Below are positions 1 through 9,483 of a stretch of DNA of 64,000 nucleotides, one piece after another. The DNA is taken from contig NZ_FXUL01000002.1 of the NCBI RefSeq assembly GCF_900182955.1, positions 310,001 to 374,000 on the forward strand. Direction: 5' to 3'. Both the position numbers and the translations under genes were made by a program. Within the stretch, counting starts at the first letter, position 1; every line of letters starts with the position of its first letter. Source of the stretch: Noviherbaspirillum suwonense. Lineage in GTDB: Bacteria > Pseudomonadota > Gammaproteobacteria > Burkholderiales > Burkholderiaceae_D. The notes below the pieces were generated by a model. The model did no database searches and was not told where the DNA came from. It saw only the letters and a program-made list of their open reading frames with translations.

Positions 1-1398
1 ACCGGCGTGCGCATCCGGCGCGACATCCACCTGCCCGACCATGCATGCCTGGTGTATGCCGACCCCAGCCAGTTCGACACCGCCATCGTCAACCTGGCGG
101 TGAATGCGCGCGACGCGATGGACGGCAGCGGCACGCTGACCATCTCCGTCAACTGCGTCTCCGACATCCCGCCAGGCCGGGCCACCGCCCCGGTCTCCGG
201 CAGCTTCGTGGCCGTGTCCGTGTCCGACACCGGCGTGGGCATCCCGGCGCAGCACCTGACGCAGATCTTCGAGCCGTTCTTCACGACCAAGGGATCGGGC
301 CAGGGCACCGGCCTGGGCCTGTCGCAGGTGTTCGGCTTCGCCAAGCAGTCGGGCGGCGAGATCCTGGTCGACAGCAAGGTGGGCACGGGCACCACCTTCA
401 CGCTCTACCTGCCGCGCTCGCTGCAGCCGGGCCAGCAGGCCGACGCCCAGGCCGCCGACGAAGCCATCGTCCGCGGCCACGGCGACCGCATCCTGGTGGT
501 GGAAGACAATCCCGATGTCGCCGTGTCGGTCGAGCAGACGCTGGAGGAACTGGGCTATGCGACCTTCCTGGTGCCCAGCGGCGAAGCGGCGCTGGCCGAG
601 CTGGAAAAGGACGCCGGCGCCTTCTCCGCCGTGTTCTCCGACGTCGTCATGGCCGGCATCAGCGGCATCGAACTCGGCAAGGAAGTGCAGCGGCTCTACC
701 CGTCGGTGCCGGTGGTGCTGTCGAGCGGCTACAGCTATGTGCTGGCCAGGAATCCCGACCATGGATTCACGCTGCTTCCGAAGCCCTACACGCTGGAAAA
801 CCTTTCCCGTACGCTGGCCGAGACCATGGCGCGCTCGCGCGCCGCGCGCCGGCATGCGGGCGCCGGCCCTGACGCCCAGGCCGCGACCCCGGCCGAACGC
901 GAGGCATTGCGGCAGGCGCAGCTGGACGCGCTGGCGATACTGGACTCCGACGAGGAGGAAGCCTATGACGAGCTGACCCGGCTGGCGGCGCAATTCTGCG
1001 AAACGCCGGTCGCGCTGATCTCGCTGATCGACGGCGACCGCCAGTGGTTCAAGTCCCGCGTCGGGGTCCAGGTCCGCGAGACGCCGCGGGAACATGCGTT
1101 CTGCGCGCATGCGATCCAGACGCCGCAAAGCCTGATGGTGGTCAACGACGCCGCGCAGGATGCGCGCTTCGCCGACAACCCGCTGGTGACCGGCGACCCC
1201 AACATCCGCTTCTATGCGGCCGCGCCGCTGGTGACCGCGTCCGGCCATGCGCTGGGCACGCTGTGCGTGATCGACCGCGTACCGCGCACCTTGCAGCGCG
1301 GGCAGATCGAAATGCTGCAGTTCCTGGCGAACCAGGTCATCGAGCGGCTTGAAAAGCGCCGGCAGGCGCGCAGGCCGCCACCCGGCCGGGCGGACTGA
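1..1398 (+). CDS. Hybrid sensor histidine kinase, C-terminal part (HATPase-REC-GAF), 5' truncated
   Basis: The gene is already open at base 1, so its sensor and HisKA parts lie outside the window. The visible 465 residues begin in the HATPase_c domain: an N-box with [10 protein letters not shown], a G1 box DTGVGIP and a G2 box GTGLGLS. A receiver follows at about residues 160-275, with the acidic pair in VVEDN, a phospho-acceptor in VFSDVVM and the Lys in LPKPY. The last 150 residues form a GAF domain of the type often found in bacterial hybrid kinases ([28 protein letters not shown]). A GAF domain after the receiver is an uncommon order, since GAF is usually an N-terminal input module. The signal is unknown. 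There is a 125-bp gap to sbcD, so it is probably a separate transcript. Confidence 0.85.
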   Translation, partial: TGVRIRRDIHLPDHACLVYADPSQFDTAIVNLAVNARDAMDGSGTLTISVNCVSDIPPGRATAPVSGSFVAVSVSDTGVGIPAQHLTQIFEPFFTTKGSGQGTGLGLSQVFGFAKQSGGEILVDSKVGTGTTFTLYLPRSLQPGQQADAQAADEAIVRGHGDRILVVEDNPDVAVSVEQTLEELGYATFLVPSGEAALAELEKDAGAFSAVFSDVVMAGISGIELGKEVQRLYPSVPVVLSSGYSYVLARNPDHGFTLLPKPYTLENLSRTLAETMARSRAARRHAGAGPDAQAATPAEREALRQAQLDALAILDSDEEEAYDELTRLAAQFCETPVALISLIDGDRQWFKSRVGVQVRETPREHAFCAHAIQTPQSLMVVNDAAQDARFADNPLVTGDPNIRFYAAAPLVTASGHALGTLCVIDRVPRTLQRGQIEMLQFLANQVIERLEKRRQARRPPPGRAD

Positions 1399-1523
1399 AG
1401 CGGGACGCCTGCCCTGCCCGCCCAACCGCGCCGGCCATTACAATGACGGCGCGGCGCAATGCGCTTGCCGCGCCGTCCGGCGCGCAACATCGGCTCCACC
1501 AGCAACATCGGGAATATTCTTGA

Positions 1524-2753
1524 ATGCGTTTTCTGCACACTTCTGACTGGCACCTCGGCCAGACACTGCACAGCTTCGAACGGGTCTACGAACACCAGTG
1601 CTTCCTCGACTGGCTGCTGCAGACGCTGGTCGACGAGCGCATCGACGCGCTGCTGATCGCCGGCGACGTCTATGACAATGCCAACCCGTCCGCGGCGTCG
1701 CAGAAGCAGCTGTACCGCTTCCTGCGCCAGGCCAAGTCGGCGGTGCGGCACCTGAACATCGTCATCATCGCCGGCAACCACGACTCGCCCGGACGGCTGG
1801 AGGCGCCCGGGCCGCTGCTGGAAGAGCATGACGTCAGCCTGGTCGGCAACGTGCTGCGCGACGCGGCCGGCGCCATCGCGCTGGAGCGGCTGGTGCTGCC
1901 GCTGAAGAACCGCGACGGCGAGATCGCCGCATGGTGCCTGGCGGTGCCCTTCCTGCGCCCGGGCGACGTGCCCCGGGTCGACAGCGCCGACCCGTATGCC
2001 GAGGGCATCGCTCTGCTGTACCGGCAGGCGCTTGCGCTGGCGCTTGAAAAGCGCAGCCCGGGCCAGGCCATCGTGGCGCTCGGCCATTGCCACATGACCG
2101 GCGGCGCCCAGTCGGCCGACTCGGAGCGGCGGGTCATCATCGGCGGCAGCGAGGCGCTGTCGGCGGCCATGTTCGGGCCGGAGGTGGCCTATGCGGCGCT
2201 CGGCCACCTGCACCTGGCGCAGGTGGTGGGCAAGCAGCCGCACCTGCGCTACAGCGGCAGCCCGCTGCCGATGTCGTTTTCCGAGATCCCTTACCGGCAC
2301 CAGGTGCTGCGCTTCGACCTCGACGGCGAGCGCGCTACCGACATCACGCCGCTGCATGTGCCGCGCACGGTGGACCTGCTGCGCGTGCCGGCCACGCCGG
2401 GGCCGCTGGACGAGGTGCTGGCCGCGCTGCAGGCGCTGCCGCCGCGCAGCGGCGAACACCCGCCCTACCTCGAAGTGCGGGTCCGGCTGGATGCGCCGGA
2501 GCCGGGGCTGCGCGCCCGGGTCGAGGCGGCGCTCGAGGGCCGGCATGCGCGGCTGGCGCGCATCGACACCAGCCTGCCGCAGCGCGGCGGCGACGAGGCC
2601 GAAACACTGTCGCTGGACCAGATCGACAGCCTGCGGCCGGACGACATTTTCCGCCGCCTGTACCGGCAGAAGTTCGACCGCGACGCGCCCGACGACCAGC
2701 TCTCCGCCTTCACCGAGCTGATGACCGCCGCCGGCGTCGGGCCGGCAGCATGA
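1524..2753 (+). CDS. sbcD: Nuclease SbcCD subunit D (exonuclease, Mre11-like)
   Basis: This is the catalytic subunit of the SbcCD nuclease, which opens DNA hairpins and trims protein-blocked ends with Mn2+. The calcineurin-type metallophosphoesterase motifs come in order: SDWHLGQ near the N-terminus, AGDVYDN, GNHDS, then GHCHM and GHLHLA. These supply the Asp, His and Asn metal ligands. The 409-residue length matches the family (about 400). Its stop overlaps the start of sbcC (ATGA), so the two subunits are translationally coupled. The start is the ATG preceding RFLHTSDWHLG, the expected N-terminus. The upstream ribosome-binding site is weak. Confidence 0.96.
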   Translation: MRFLHTSDWHLGQTLHSFERVYEHQCFLDWLLQTLVDERIDALLIAGDVYDNANPSAASQKQLYRFLRQAKSAVRHLNIVIIAGNHDSPGRLEAPGPLLEEHDVSLVGNVLRDAAGAIALERLVLPLKNRDGEIAAWCLAVPFLRPGDVPRVDSADPYAEGIALLYRQALALALEKRSPGQAIVALGHCHMTGGAQSADSERRVIIGGSEALSAAMFGPEVAYAALGHLHLAQVVGKQPHLRYSGSPLPMSFSEIPYRHQVLRFDLDGERATDITPLHVPRTVDLLRVPATPGPLDEVLAALQALPPRSGEHPPYLEVRVRLDAPEPGLRARVEAALEGRHARLARIDTSLPQRGGDEAETLSLDQIDSLRPDDIFRRLYRQKFDRDAPDDQLSAFTELMTAAGVGPAA

Positions 2754-5700
2754 AGATCCTGGCGATACGCGGCAAGAACCTGGCGTCGCTGGCCGGCGAG
2801 TTCTGCGTCGACTTCCAGCAGGAGCCGCTGGCGTCGAGCGGCCTGTTCGCGATCAGCGGGCCGACCGGCGCGGGCAAGAGCACGCTGCTCGACGCGCTGT
2901 GCGTGGCGCTGTACGACGCCACGCCGCGGCTGCTGCGCGCCGGCACCCGCGGCATCGCGCTGCCCGACGTCAGGGGCGAAGTGGTCACGCCGTACGACAC
3001 CCGCAACCTGCTGCGGCGCGGCGCCGCCGAGGGCTATGCGGAAGTCGATTTCGTCGGCAACGACGGCCTTAGCCACCGCGCCCGCTGGAGCGTGCGCCGC
3101 GCCCGCTCACGCGCCGACGGCAGCCTGCAGAACACCACGATGACGCTGCTGCGCCTGCCCGAGGCGCAGCCGGTCGGCGGCACCAAGATGGAAGTGAAGG
3201 CCGAGATCGCGCGCTGCATCGGCCTGTCCTTCGAACAGTTCACGCGGGCGGTGCTGCTGGCGCAGAACGAGTTTTCCGGCTTCCTGAAAGCCGACGACAA
3301 CGAACGCGGCGAATTGCTCGAAACCCTGACCGGCAACCTGGTCTACACCGAGATCTCGCGCCGCGCCTACGAGCGGGCGAAGGAAGAACTGGCGATGGTC
3401 AGGCGGCTCGAGGAGCGGCTGGCGGACCAGCGGCCGCTGCCGGCCGAAGAGCGCGCCCGCGTCGAACAGGAAGCGCGCGACGCCGGCCTGCAGCTGGCCG
3501 ACGCCGACGCGCAGCTCGAACAGGCGGCGCGGCAGCTGCGCTGGCGGCAGGAGGCCGACCAGCTGGCGCAGGCCGAGCAGCAGGCGCTGTCCGATGCGGC
3601 GCACGCGGCGGGCCAGCGCACCGCGGCGAACGGCCGCGCGGCGCGGCTGGCGCGGGTGGAATCCGTGCAGCCGGCGCGGCCGCTGATGGACGAAAGCCAG
3701 CGCATCGTCATGGAAATGGCCCGCATCCGCGTCGCCATCGCGCAGCATGAACGGCAGCAGCAGCAGGCTGCCGCCGCCAGGAGCGTTGCAGAGCAGCGGC
3801 TGCAGGCGGCGACGCAGGCGATGCAGGCCGAGGAACTGGCGCAGTCGACCGCCGCGGTGCGGCTGGACCAGGCCAAGGCGCTGGACGCCCGCATTGCGCA
3901 GATGGAGCCGGGACACGAGGTGGCGCGCCGCGCCGCCGCCGAGGCCGGCCTTGCCGCGGCGGCCGCGCGCCAGCGGCAGCTGGACCGCGACGCCGAACTG
4001 CCCGCGATGCGCCGGCGGCAGGCCGCCGCCGACGACTGGCTTGCCCGGAACGGCCACCTGCGCCTGCTGTCGGAAAGCTGGCAGCGCTGGGACACGCTGT
4101 TCGGCCAGGCCAACGAACAGGCGCAGCAGCATGCGGCTGCATCTGCCGCCGCCGGCGCCGGCGCCGCGCGCCACCGGCAGGCGCAGGCAACCGAGCAGCA
4201 TACAGCGGCCGCGTTGCGCCAGGCCGGCGAGGCGCATCGACACGCGCTGGCCGCGCGCGACGCAGCCGCTGCCCGGCTGCAGGAACTGGATGCGCACAAT
4301 CTGCCCGACGCCAGGCGGGCCTTGCAGCACGAGCGCCAGCAGCTGGCCGACGCCGAGCGGCTGTGGACCGTGGTCCAGGGCGGCGACGCCCGCCTTGCCG
4401 CGTTGCGCGCCGAGCTGGCGCGGCTGCGGCAGGCCGCCGGCGATGCGCAGGCGCTGCTGGACGCTGCGCTGGCGCAGCAGCCGGCGCTGGATGCCGCGCT
4501 GGGCCAGGCCGAACGCGGGCTGAAACTGGCCGAGGCCGCCTCCGGCGAGAGCGTGCTGCAATTGCGCGCCCGGCTGGAGGACGATGCGCCATGCCCGGTC
4601 TGCGGCGCGACCGACCATCCGTACCGTCAGCAGGACCCGCGGCTGGACCGGATGCTGGCCGGGCTGCAGGCCGAGGTCGTCCGCTGCCGGACGGCCGCGC
4701 AGCAGGGGCTGGCGCAGCAGGCCAGCCAGCGCGCGCTGGCGTCGGCCGCCACGGCGCGGCAGCGCGAGAGCGTCGATGAACTGGCGGCGCTGGAAGCGTC
4801 GCTGGCCGACAGCCGCGCGCGCTGGCTCGCGCATCCGCTCGCCGCCGATGCGGCACGGAGCGCCGACCCCGCCGGATGGCTGTCCGGACAGCAGCAGTCC
4901 TGCGAAGCGCGGCAGCGCAGCCTCGATGCGCTGGAACGGACGCGGCAGGAAGCGGCGTCTGCGCGGGACGCCGCGCAGCGCGAAACCGACCGCTGCGCCG
5001 CGCTGCTGGCCGCCGCCGGCGAGGCAGCGACCGCCGCCCGGCTCGACGTCGCTGCCGCCGGCCAGGCGCTGGCGAACGCCGCCGAACGCCAGCGCGAGCT
5101 GGATGCGCGGCTGGCCGCCAGCCTGGCGGCCCTCGACAGCCTGCCGCTGGACGCCGGCTGGAAGGCGGCATGGCAGGCCGACCCGGCGGCGTTCCATGCA
5201 CGCTGCGAGGCCGATGCGCTGGCATGGCAGTCGCAGCGCAAGGCCAGCGACGAAGGCCGCGCGCAATTGCAGACGCTGGACGTCGAGGTCCGCGGCCTGG
5301 CCGCCGCCGCCGGCACCGCGCGGCTGGAAGCCAGCCGCGCCGCCGACGCCTGGACCGCGCTCGACAATGCGCAGAAGGCGCTGGCCGCCGATCGCGCGGC
5401 ACTGTTCGACGGCCGTCCGGTGGCCGCGGTGGAAGCAGAGATGGCGGCCGCGCTGCAGGCGGCGCGCGCCGCGCACCAGCAGGCGAACGACGCGGCGCAG
5501 CAGGCCGCGCTGGCGCTAAGCCGCTGCGCCGAGGCGCTGGACATGGCCCATGGCCGGCTGGCCGAGATGATGGCGACCGCGGCCGACGCCGCCGCCCGGC
5601 TCGGCGACTGGCTGCAGGACTACCGGGAGCAGCATGCCGGCGACGAGCAGGGCCGCGAGCTGGACGACATCGCGCTGCATGAACTGCTGCGCGTGGAAGC

Positions 5701-6508
5701 CGGCTGGATCCACGCGGAACGGGTGTCGCTGCAGGCGCTGGACACCGCGGTCGAACGCTGCCAGGCGGTGGCCCGCGAACGCCTGGCGCGGCGCGAAGCC
5801 CATGCGCTGGCGCGGCCTGCGCACTGGCCTGCGGCCGACGACGATGCGGCCGCGCTCGACAGCGCGCTGGCCGCGGCGACCACGCAGCGGCAGGCGCTGC
5901 ACCAGCGCGCCACCGCATTGCAGCTGACGCTGCAGCAGGACGACGCCCGCCGCACCGGCTCGGCCGACATGCTGCGCCGGATCGGCGAGCAGGAAGCGGT
6001 GCAGCGGCGCTGGGCGCAGCTCAACGAGCTGATCGGCTCGGCCGACGGCAAGAAATTCCGCAACTATGCGCAGCAGTTCACGCTAGACGTGCTGCTCGGC
6101 TATGCGAACCGCCACCTGGGCGACCTGGCGCGCCGCTACCGGCTCGAACGGGTGCCCGACACGCTGGCGCTGATGGTGGTCGACCAGGACATGGGCGAGG
6201 AACTGCGCTCGGTGCATTCGCTGTCCGGCGGCGAGTCCTTCCTGGTGTCGCTGGCGCTGGCGCTGGGCCTGGCCTCGCTGTCGTCGAACCGGGTCAAGGT
6301 GGAGTCGCTGTTCATCGACGAGGGCTTCGGCAGCCTCGACGCGGAGACGCTGCGGGTGGCGATGGATGCGCTCGACGGCCTGCAGGCGATGGGCCGCAAG
6401 GTCGGCGTGATTTCGCACGTGCAGGAAATGACGGAACGGATTGCAACGCGCATCATGGTCAGGCGCGGCGCCGGCGGCAGCAGCGAGCTGCAGATCGCGC
6501 AGGGCTGA
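2750..6508 (+). CDS. sbcC: Nuclease SbcCD subunit C (SMC-like ATPase, Rad50-like)
   Basis: This is the ATPase and DNA-tethering partner of SbcD. The N-terminus MKILAIRGKNLASL is typical of SbcC and is followed by Walker A (GPTGAGKST, around residue 40). Two long Ala/Gln/Arg-rich coiled-coil arms flank the zinc-hook CPVC at residues 615-618, close to the middle of the 1252-residue protein. The C-terminal lobe carries the ABC signature LSGGESF and Walker B LFIDEGFGSLD. The start is the ATG overlapping the sbcD stop. An in-frame open stretch continues upstream inside sbcD but carries no SbcC-like sequence. The coiled-coil region yields many spurious antisense open frames. Confidence 0.96.
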   Translation: MKILAIRGKNLASLAGEFCVDFQQEPLASSGLFAISGPTGAGKSTLLDALCVALYDATPRLLRAGTRGIALPDVRGEVVTPYDTRNLLRRGAAEGYAEVDFVGNDGLSHRARWSVRRARSRADGSLQNTTMTLLRLPEAQPVGGTKMEVKAEIARCIGLSFEQFTRAVLLAQNEFSGFLKADDNERGELLETLTGNLVYTEISRRAYERAKEELAMVRRLEERLADQRPLPAEERARVEQEARDAGLQLADADAQLEQAARQLRWRQEADQLAQAEQQALSDAAHAAGQRTAANGRAARLARVESVQPARPLMDESQRIVMEMARIRVAIAQHERQQQQAAAARSVAEQRLQAATQAMQAEELAQSTAAVRLDQAKALDARIAQMEPGHEVARRAAAEAGLAAAAARQRQLDRDAELPAMRRRQAAADDWLARNGHLRLLSESWQRWDTLFGQANEQAQQHAAASAAAGAGAARHRQAQATEQHTAAALRQAGEAHRHALAARDAAAARLQELDAHNLPDARRALQHERQQLADAERLWTVVQGGDARLAALRAELARLRQAAGDAQALLDAALAQQPALDAALGQAERGLKLAEAASGESVLQLRARLEDDAPCPVCGATDHPYRQQDPRLDRMLAGLQAEVVRCRTAAQQGLAQQASQRALASAATARQRESVDELAALEASLADSRARWLAHPLAADAARSADPAGWLSGQQQSCEARQRSLDALERTRQEAASARDAAQRETDRCAALLAAAGEAATAARLDVAAAGQALANAAERQRELDARLAASLAALDSLPLDAGWKAAWQADPAAFHARCEADALAWQSQRKASDEGRAQLQTLDVEVRGLAAAAGTARLEASRAADAWTALDNAQKALAADRAALFDGRPVAAVEAEMAAALQAARAAHQQANDAAQQAALALSRCAEALDMAHGRLAEMMATAADAAARLGDWLQDYREQHAGDEQGRELDDIALHELLRVEAGWIHAERVSLQALDTAVERCQAVARERLARREAHALARPAHWPAADDDAAALDSALAAATTQRQALHQRATALQLTLQQDDARRTGSADMLRRIGEQEAVQRRWAQLNELIGSADGKKFRNYAQQFTLDVLLGYANRHLGDLARRYRLERVPDTLALMVVDQDMGEELRSVHSLSGGESFLVSLALALGLASLSSNRVKVESLFIDEGFGSLDAETLRVAMDALDGLQAMGRKVGVISHVQEMTERIATRIMVRRGAGGSSELQIAQG

Positions 6509-6592
6509 GCCGGAGCGTGGCGGGGTCATGCGTCATGCGTCATCATGCAGCACCGCGCGGCGATAAATTTTTCACACAAGAAGGAGACAAGC

Positions 6593-7498
6593 ATGTCCTA
6601 TGAAACCCTGCTCTACGAAGTCAGCGACTACGTGCTGACCATCACGCTGAACCGGCCCGACCGGCTCAACGCCTTCACCGGCACGATGATGAACGAACTG
6701 ATCGACGCGTTCGACAAGGCCGATGCCGACGACGACGTGCGCGCCATCATCGTCACCGGCGCCGGCCGCGCATTCTGCGCCGGCGCCGACCTGTCCGAAG
6801 GCACCAAGACCTTCGACTTCGCGGCCCGCGCCGACCGTCCGGACAAGCAGGGCACGCCGCAGCGGCCCGACGGCGGCATCGACTACAGCCACGAGTCGGT
6901 GCGCGACGGCGGCGGCCGCGTGTCGCTGCGGATCTACGAATGCCTGAAGCCCGTGATCGCCGCCATCAACGGCGCCGCGGTCGGCGTCGGCGCGACCATG
7001 CTGCTGCCGATGGACATCCGCATCGCGTCGAGCGACGCCCGCTTCGGCTTCGTGTTCAACCGCCGCGGCATCACGCCGGAAGCCTGCTCCAGCTGGTTCC
7101 TGCCGCGCGCGGTGGGCATCAGCCAGGCGCTGGAATGGACCTATTCCGGCCGCGTGTTCCCGGCCCAGGAAGCGCTGGAAGGCCGCCTGGTCAAGCAGGT
7201 GGTCGCGCCCGATGCGCTGATGGACACTGCCCGCGCGCTGGCCCGCGAGATCGCCGACAATTCCGCGCCGGTGTCGGTCGCGCTGACCCGCCAGATGATG
7301 TGGCGCATGCTGGGCGCGGACCACCCGATGGAAGCGCACAAGGTCGACAGCCGCTCCATCTATGCCCGCGGCCGGATGCAGGACGTGAAGGAAGGCATCA
7401 GCTCCTTCCTCGAGAAGCGCCCGCCGGTGTTCACCGAGAAGGTATCGCAGGACATGCCGGACTTCGTGCCCTGGTGGGAGCCGCGGCCGTACAAGTAA
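6593..7498 (+). CDS. Enoyl-CoA hydratase/isomerase (crotonase) family protein
   Basis: This is a crotonase-fold enzyme of 301 residues, probably acting on an acyl-CoA thioester. The N-terminus VLTITLNRPDRLNAF and the oxyanion-hole segments GAGRAFCAGADLSEG and INGAAVGVGATM are classic. RRGITPEACSSWFLPR carries the Glu at the second catalytic position. An insertion of about 35 residues after the first oxyanion loop (rich in Asp, Arg and Gly) and the terminal WWEPRPYK tail resemble long-chain or proteobacterial enoyl-CoA hydratases with unassigned substrate. The start is the ATG 5 bases after AAGGAGA, a strong ribosome-binding site. The gene stands alone, with no acyl-CoA dehydrogenase or thiolase beside it, so the pathway cannot be named. 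Confidence 0.9.
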   Translation: MSYETLLYEVSDYVLTITLNRPDRLNAFTGTMMNELIDAFDKADADDDVRAIIVTGAGRAFCAGADLSEGTKTFDFAARADRPDKQGTPQRPDGGIDYSHESVRDGGGRVSLRIYECLKPVIAAINGAAVGVGATMLLPMDIRIASSDARFGFVFNRRGITPEACSSWFLPRAVGISQALEWTYSGRVFPAQEALEGRLVKQVVAPDALMDTARALAREIADNSAPVSVALTRQMMWRMLGADHPMEAHKVDSRSIYARGRMQDVKEGISSFLEKRPPVFTEKVSQDMPDFVPWWEPRPYK

Positions 7499-7660
7499 GG
7501 CGGTTGCCGGGGGTGCATGGGTCGGCGGCGTCACGTTCCGATATCGCGGCCCGTGACGCCCGGCGACACCGGCCCGATGGAAGGTTGCCGGGCGCCAAAC
7601 TTTGCTTACCATTTCTCCTTGCGGCAAGGTGAGGACACTGTCGCGACGAGAGGAAACCGC

Positions 7661-7909
7661 ATGGCCAGCGCCAAACTCACTTCGAAGGGACGAATCACGA
7701 TTCCGGCCGATGTGCGGGCGGCGCTCGCGCTCGAGGCCGGGAGCCGCGTCGAATTCATTGAAACCGGCAAGGGGCAATTTGCGCTCATCGCGGCAACCGG
7801 GGAAGTGCATTCGCTCAAGGGCATGCTGAAAGAACCGGCCGAGCCGGCCTCCATCGAGGACATGAACCAGGCCATCGCCGCAGCGCGGGCGCGGCGCTCG
7901 TGGATCTGA
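7661..7909 (+). CDS. AbrB/MazE/VapB-type swapped-hairpin antitoxin-like protein (orphan)
   Basis: This small protein of 82 residues has an N-terminal SpoVT/AbrB swapped-hairpin DNA-binding domain: KLTSKGRITIPADVRAALAL, then GSRVEFIETGKGQFALI. Its C-terminal tail (MNQAIAAARARR) resembles the toxin-binding tail of VapB antitoxins. The ATG is preceded by GAGAGGAAACC. In VapBC pairs the PIN-domain toxin usually overlaps the antitoxin stop. Here the only frame in that position, from the GTG at 7900, stops after 12 codons, and no PIN motif appears before dbpA. It is therefore an orphan antitoxin or a stand-alone regulator. The fold assignment is secure and the partner is absent. Confidence 0.85.
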   Translation: MASAKLTSKGRITIPADVRAALALEAGSRVEFIETGKGQFALIAATGEVHSLKGMLKEPAEPASIEDMNQAIAAARARRSWI

Positions 7910-8008
7910 CGCGTCGAAAACCGCCGGCATGCAGCTGATCCGCTGGCAGCCCGCGTTCCAGCCGGTCCCCGCCGGCGGCTGTTACACTGCGCATCCTCCT
8001 GACCTGCC

Positions 8009-9415
8009 ATGACGCCGCCCGTGAACGCCACCTCGTTTTCCATCCTCCCCCTGTCCCCCGCCATGCTCGCCAACCTCGAGCAGCTTGGCTACCATGAAAT
8101 GACGCCGATCCAGGCTGCCAGCCTGCCGGCGGTGCTGGCCGGCGGCGACCTGATCGCGCAGGCGCGCACCGGCAGCGGCAAGACCGCGGCCTTCGGCATC
8201 GGGCTGCTGCACAAGCTCAACCCGGCGTGGTTCGCGATACAGGGGCTGGTGCTGTGCCCGACCCGCGAGCTGGCCGACCAGGTCGCCAACGAACTGCGCC
8301 GGCTGGCGCGCTTCGCGCCCAACATCAAGGTGCTGACGCTGACCGGCGGCACGCCGATGCGGCCGCAGATCGCGTCGCTGGAGCATGGCGCGCATATCGT
8401 CGTCGGCACGCCGGGACGCCTCGCCGACCATATACAGCGCGAGACCATCGACCTGTCGAAAGTGCAGACGCTGGTGCTGGACGAGGCCGACCGCATGACC
8501 GACATGGGCTTTTACGAGGAGATGTCGGGCATCGTGTCGATGACGCCGGAGCGGCGCCAGACATTGCTGTTCTCGGCGACCTACCCGGACGACATCCGGC
8601 AGGCGACCGCGCCCTTCCTGCGCGACCCGGTCGAGGTGCGGGTCGAGTCGCGGCATGACGCCAGCGGCATCGAGCAGCGCTTCTACGAGATCGGCGGCGA
8701 GGAAGGCGCGCGGCAGGCGGCGGTGGCGCGGCTGCTTGCGCATTTCCGGCCGCAGTCGACGCTGGCCTTCTGCAACACCAAGGCGCATTGCCGCGAGCTG
8801 GCCGATGCATTGCGTGCCGAAGGCATCTCGGCGCTGGCGCTGTACGGCGAGCTGGAACAGCGCGAGCGCGACGAGATCCTGGTGCTGTTCGCCAACCGCA
8901 GCTGCTCGGTGCTGGTGGCGACCGACGTCGCCGCGCGCGGCCTCGACATCCAGCAGCTCGAAGCAGTAATCAATGCCGACGTCTCCCGCGACGCCGACGT
9001 GCATATCCACCGCATCGGCCGCAGCGGCCGCGGCCAGCGCGCCGGCCTGGCGCTGACGCTGATCGGCCCGGGCGAACGCAAATGGGTCAAGGCGATCGAA
9101 CAGGACCAGGGCGCAAACGTGATCTGGGACGACCTGAAGTCGCTGGAGCCGGCCGAGGGCGGCCCCTTGCAGCCGCCGATGCGCACGCTGTGCATCCAGG
9201 GCGGCAAGAAGGAGAAGCTGCGCCCCGGCGACCTGCTGGGCGCGCTGACCGGCGACGCCGGCCTGACCAAGGAACAGGTCGGGAAAATCAACGTGTTCGA
9301 GTTCACGACCTATGTCGCGCTGGAACGCGGCATCGCGGAGCGCACTGCCCAGAAGCTGACCGCCGGCACCATCAAGGGCCGGCAGTTCCGGATGCGCTTC
9401 ATCGACAACGAGTAA
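8009..9415 (+). CDS. dbpA: ATP-dependent RNA helicase DbpA (DEAD-box, 23S rRNA-specific)
   Basis: This DEAD-box helicase of 468 residues is involved in large ribosomal subunit assembly. Visible motifs are the Q motif (GYHEMTPIQAASLP), motif I ARTGSGKT, Ia PTRELADQ, Ib TPGRL, II DEAD, III SAT, V ATDVAARGLDI and VI HRIGRSGR. The C-terminal 75 residues (LCIQGGKKEKLRPGDLLGAL onward, ending KGRQFRMRFI) match the DbpA RNA-binding domain, which recognises hairpin 92 of 23S rRNA. This separates it from RhlE, SrmB and DeaD. The gene is monocistronic and converges with the M20 peptidase gene. Confidence 0.94.
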   Translation: MTPPVNATSFSILPLSPAMLANLEQLGYHEMTPIQAASLPAVLAGGDLIAQARTGSGKTAAFGIGLLHKLNPAWFAIQGLVLCPTRELADQVANELRRLARFAPNIKVLTLTGGTPMRPQIASLEHGAHIVVGTPGRLADHIQRETIDLSKVQTLVLDEADRMTDMGFYEEMSGIVSMTPERRQTLLFSATYPDDIRQATAPFLRDPVEVRVESRHDASGIEQRFYEIGGEEGARQAAVARLLAHFRPQSTLAFCNTKAHCRELADALRAEGISALALYGELEQRERDEILVLFANRSCSVLVATDVAARGLDIQQLEAVINADVSRDADVHIHRIGRSGRGQRAGLALTLIGPGERKWVKAIEQDQGANVIWDDLKSLEPAEGGPLQPPMRTLCIQGGKKEKLRPGDLLGALTGDAGLTKEQVGKINVFEFTTYVALERGIAERTAQKLTAGTIKGRQFRMRFIDNE

Positions 9416-9483
9416 GGCTTACCCGACCGCCGCTCCCGACGCCCTGACGAACGACGATGCGCGGCGGCATGGACGCCGGCCGA

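Noticed and set aside
1212-2546. A 444-residue antisense frame opposite sbcD, and similar long frames opposite other genes
   Set aside because: High GC leaves few stops in other frames. The encoded sequence is low-complexity Arg/Ala/Gly-rich, has no motif, and lies opposite a gene with clear function.
3107-5918. Long antisense and other-frame ORFs opposite sbcC (up to 789 residues)
   Set aside because: Shadows of the repetitive coiled-coil codons of sbcC. No start signal or homology.
6526-6545. TCATGCG direct repeats between sbcC and the crotonase gene
   Set aside because: Only two perfect units and a partial; likely chance in a short gap.
7900-8008. A PIN-domain toxin after the AbrB-type gene
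   Set aside because: The only frame in the expected place stops after 12 codons and there is no PIN motif.
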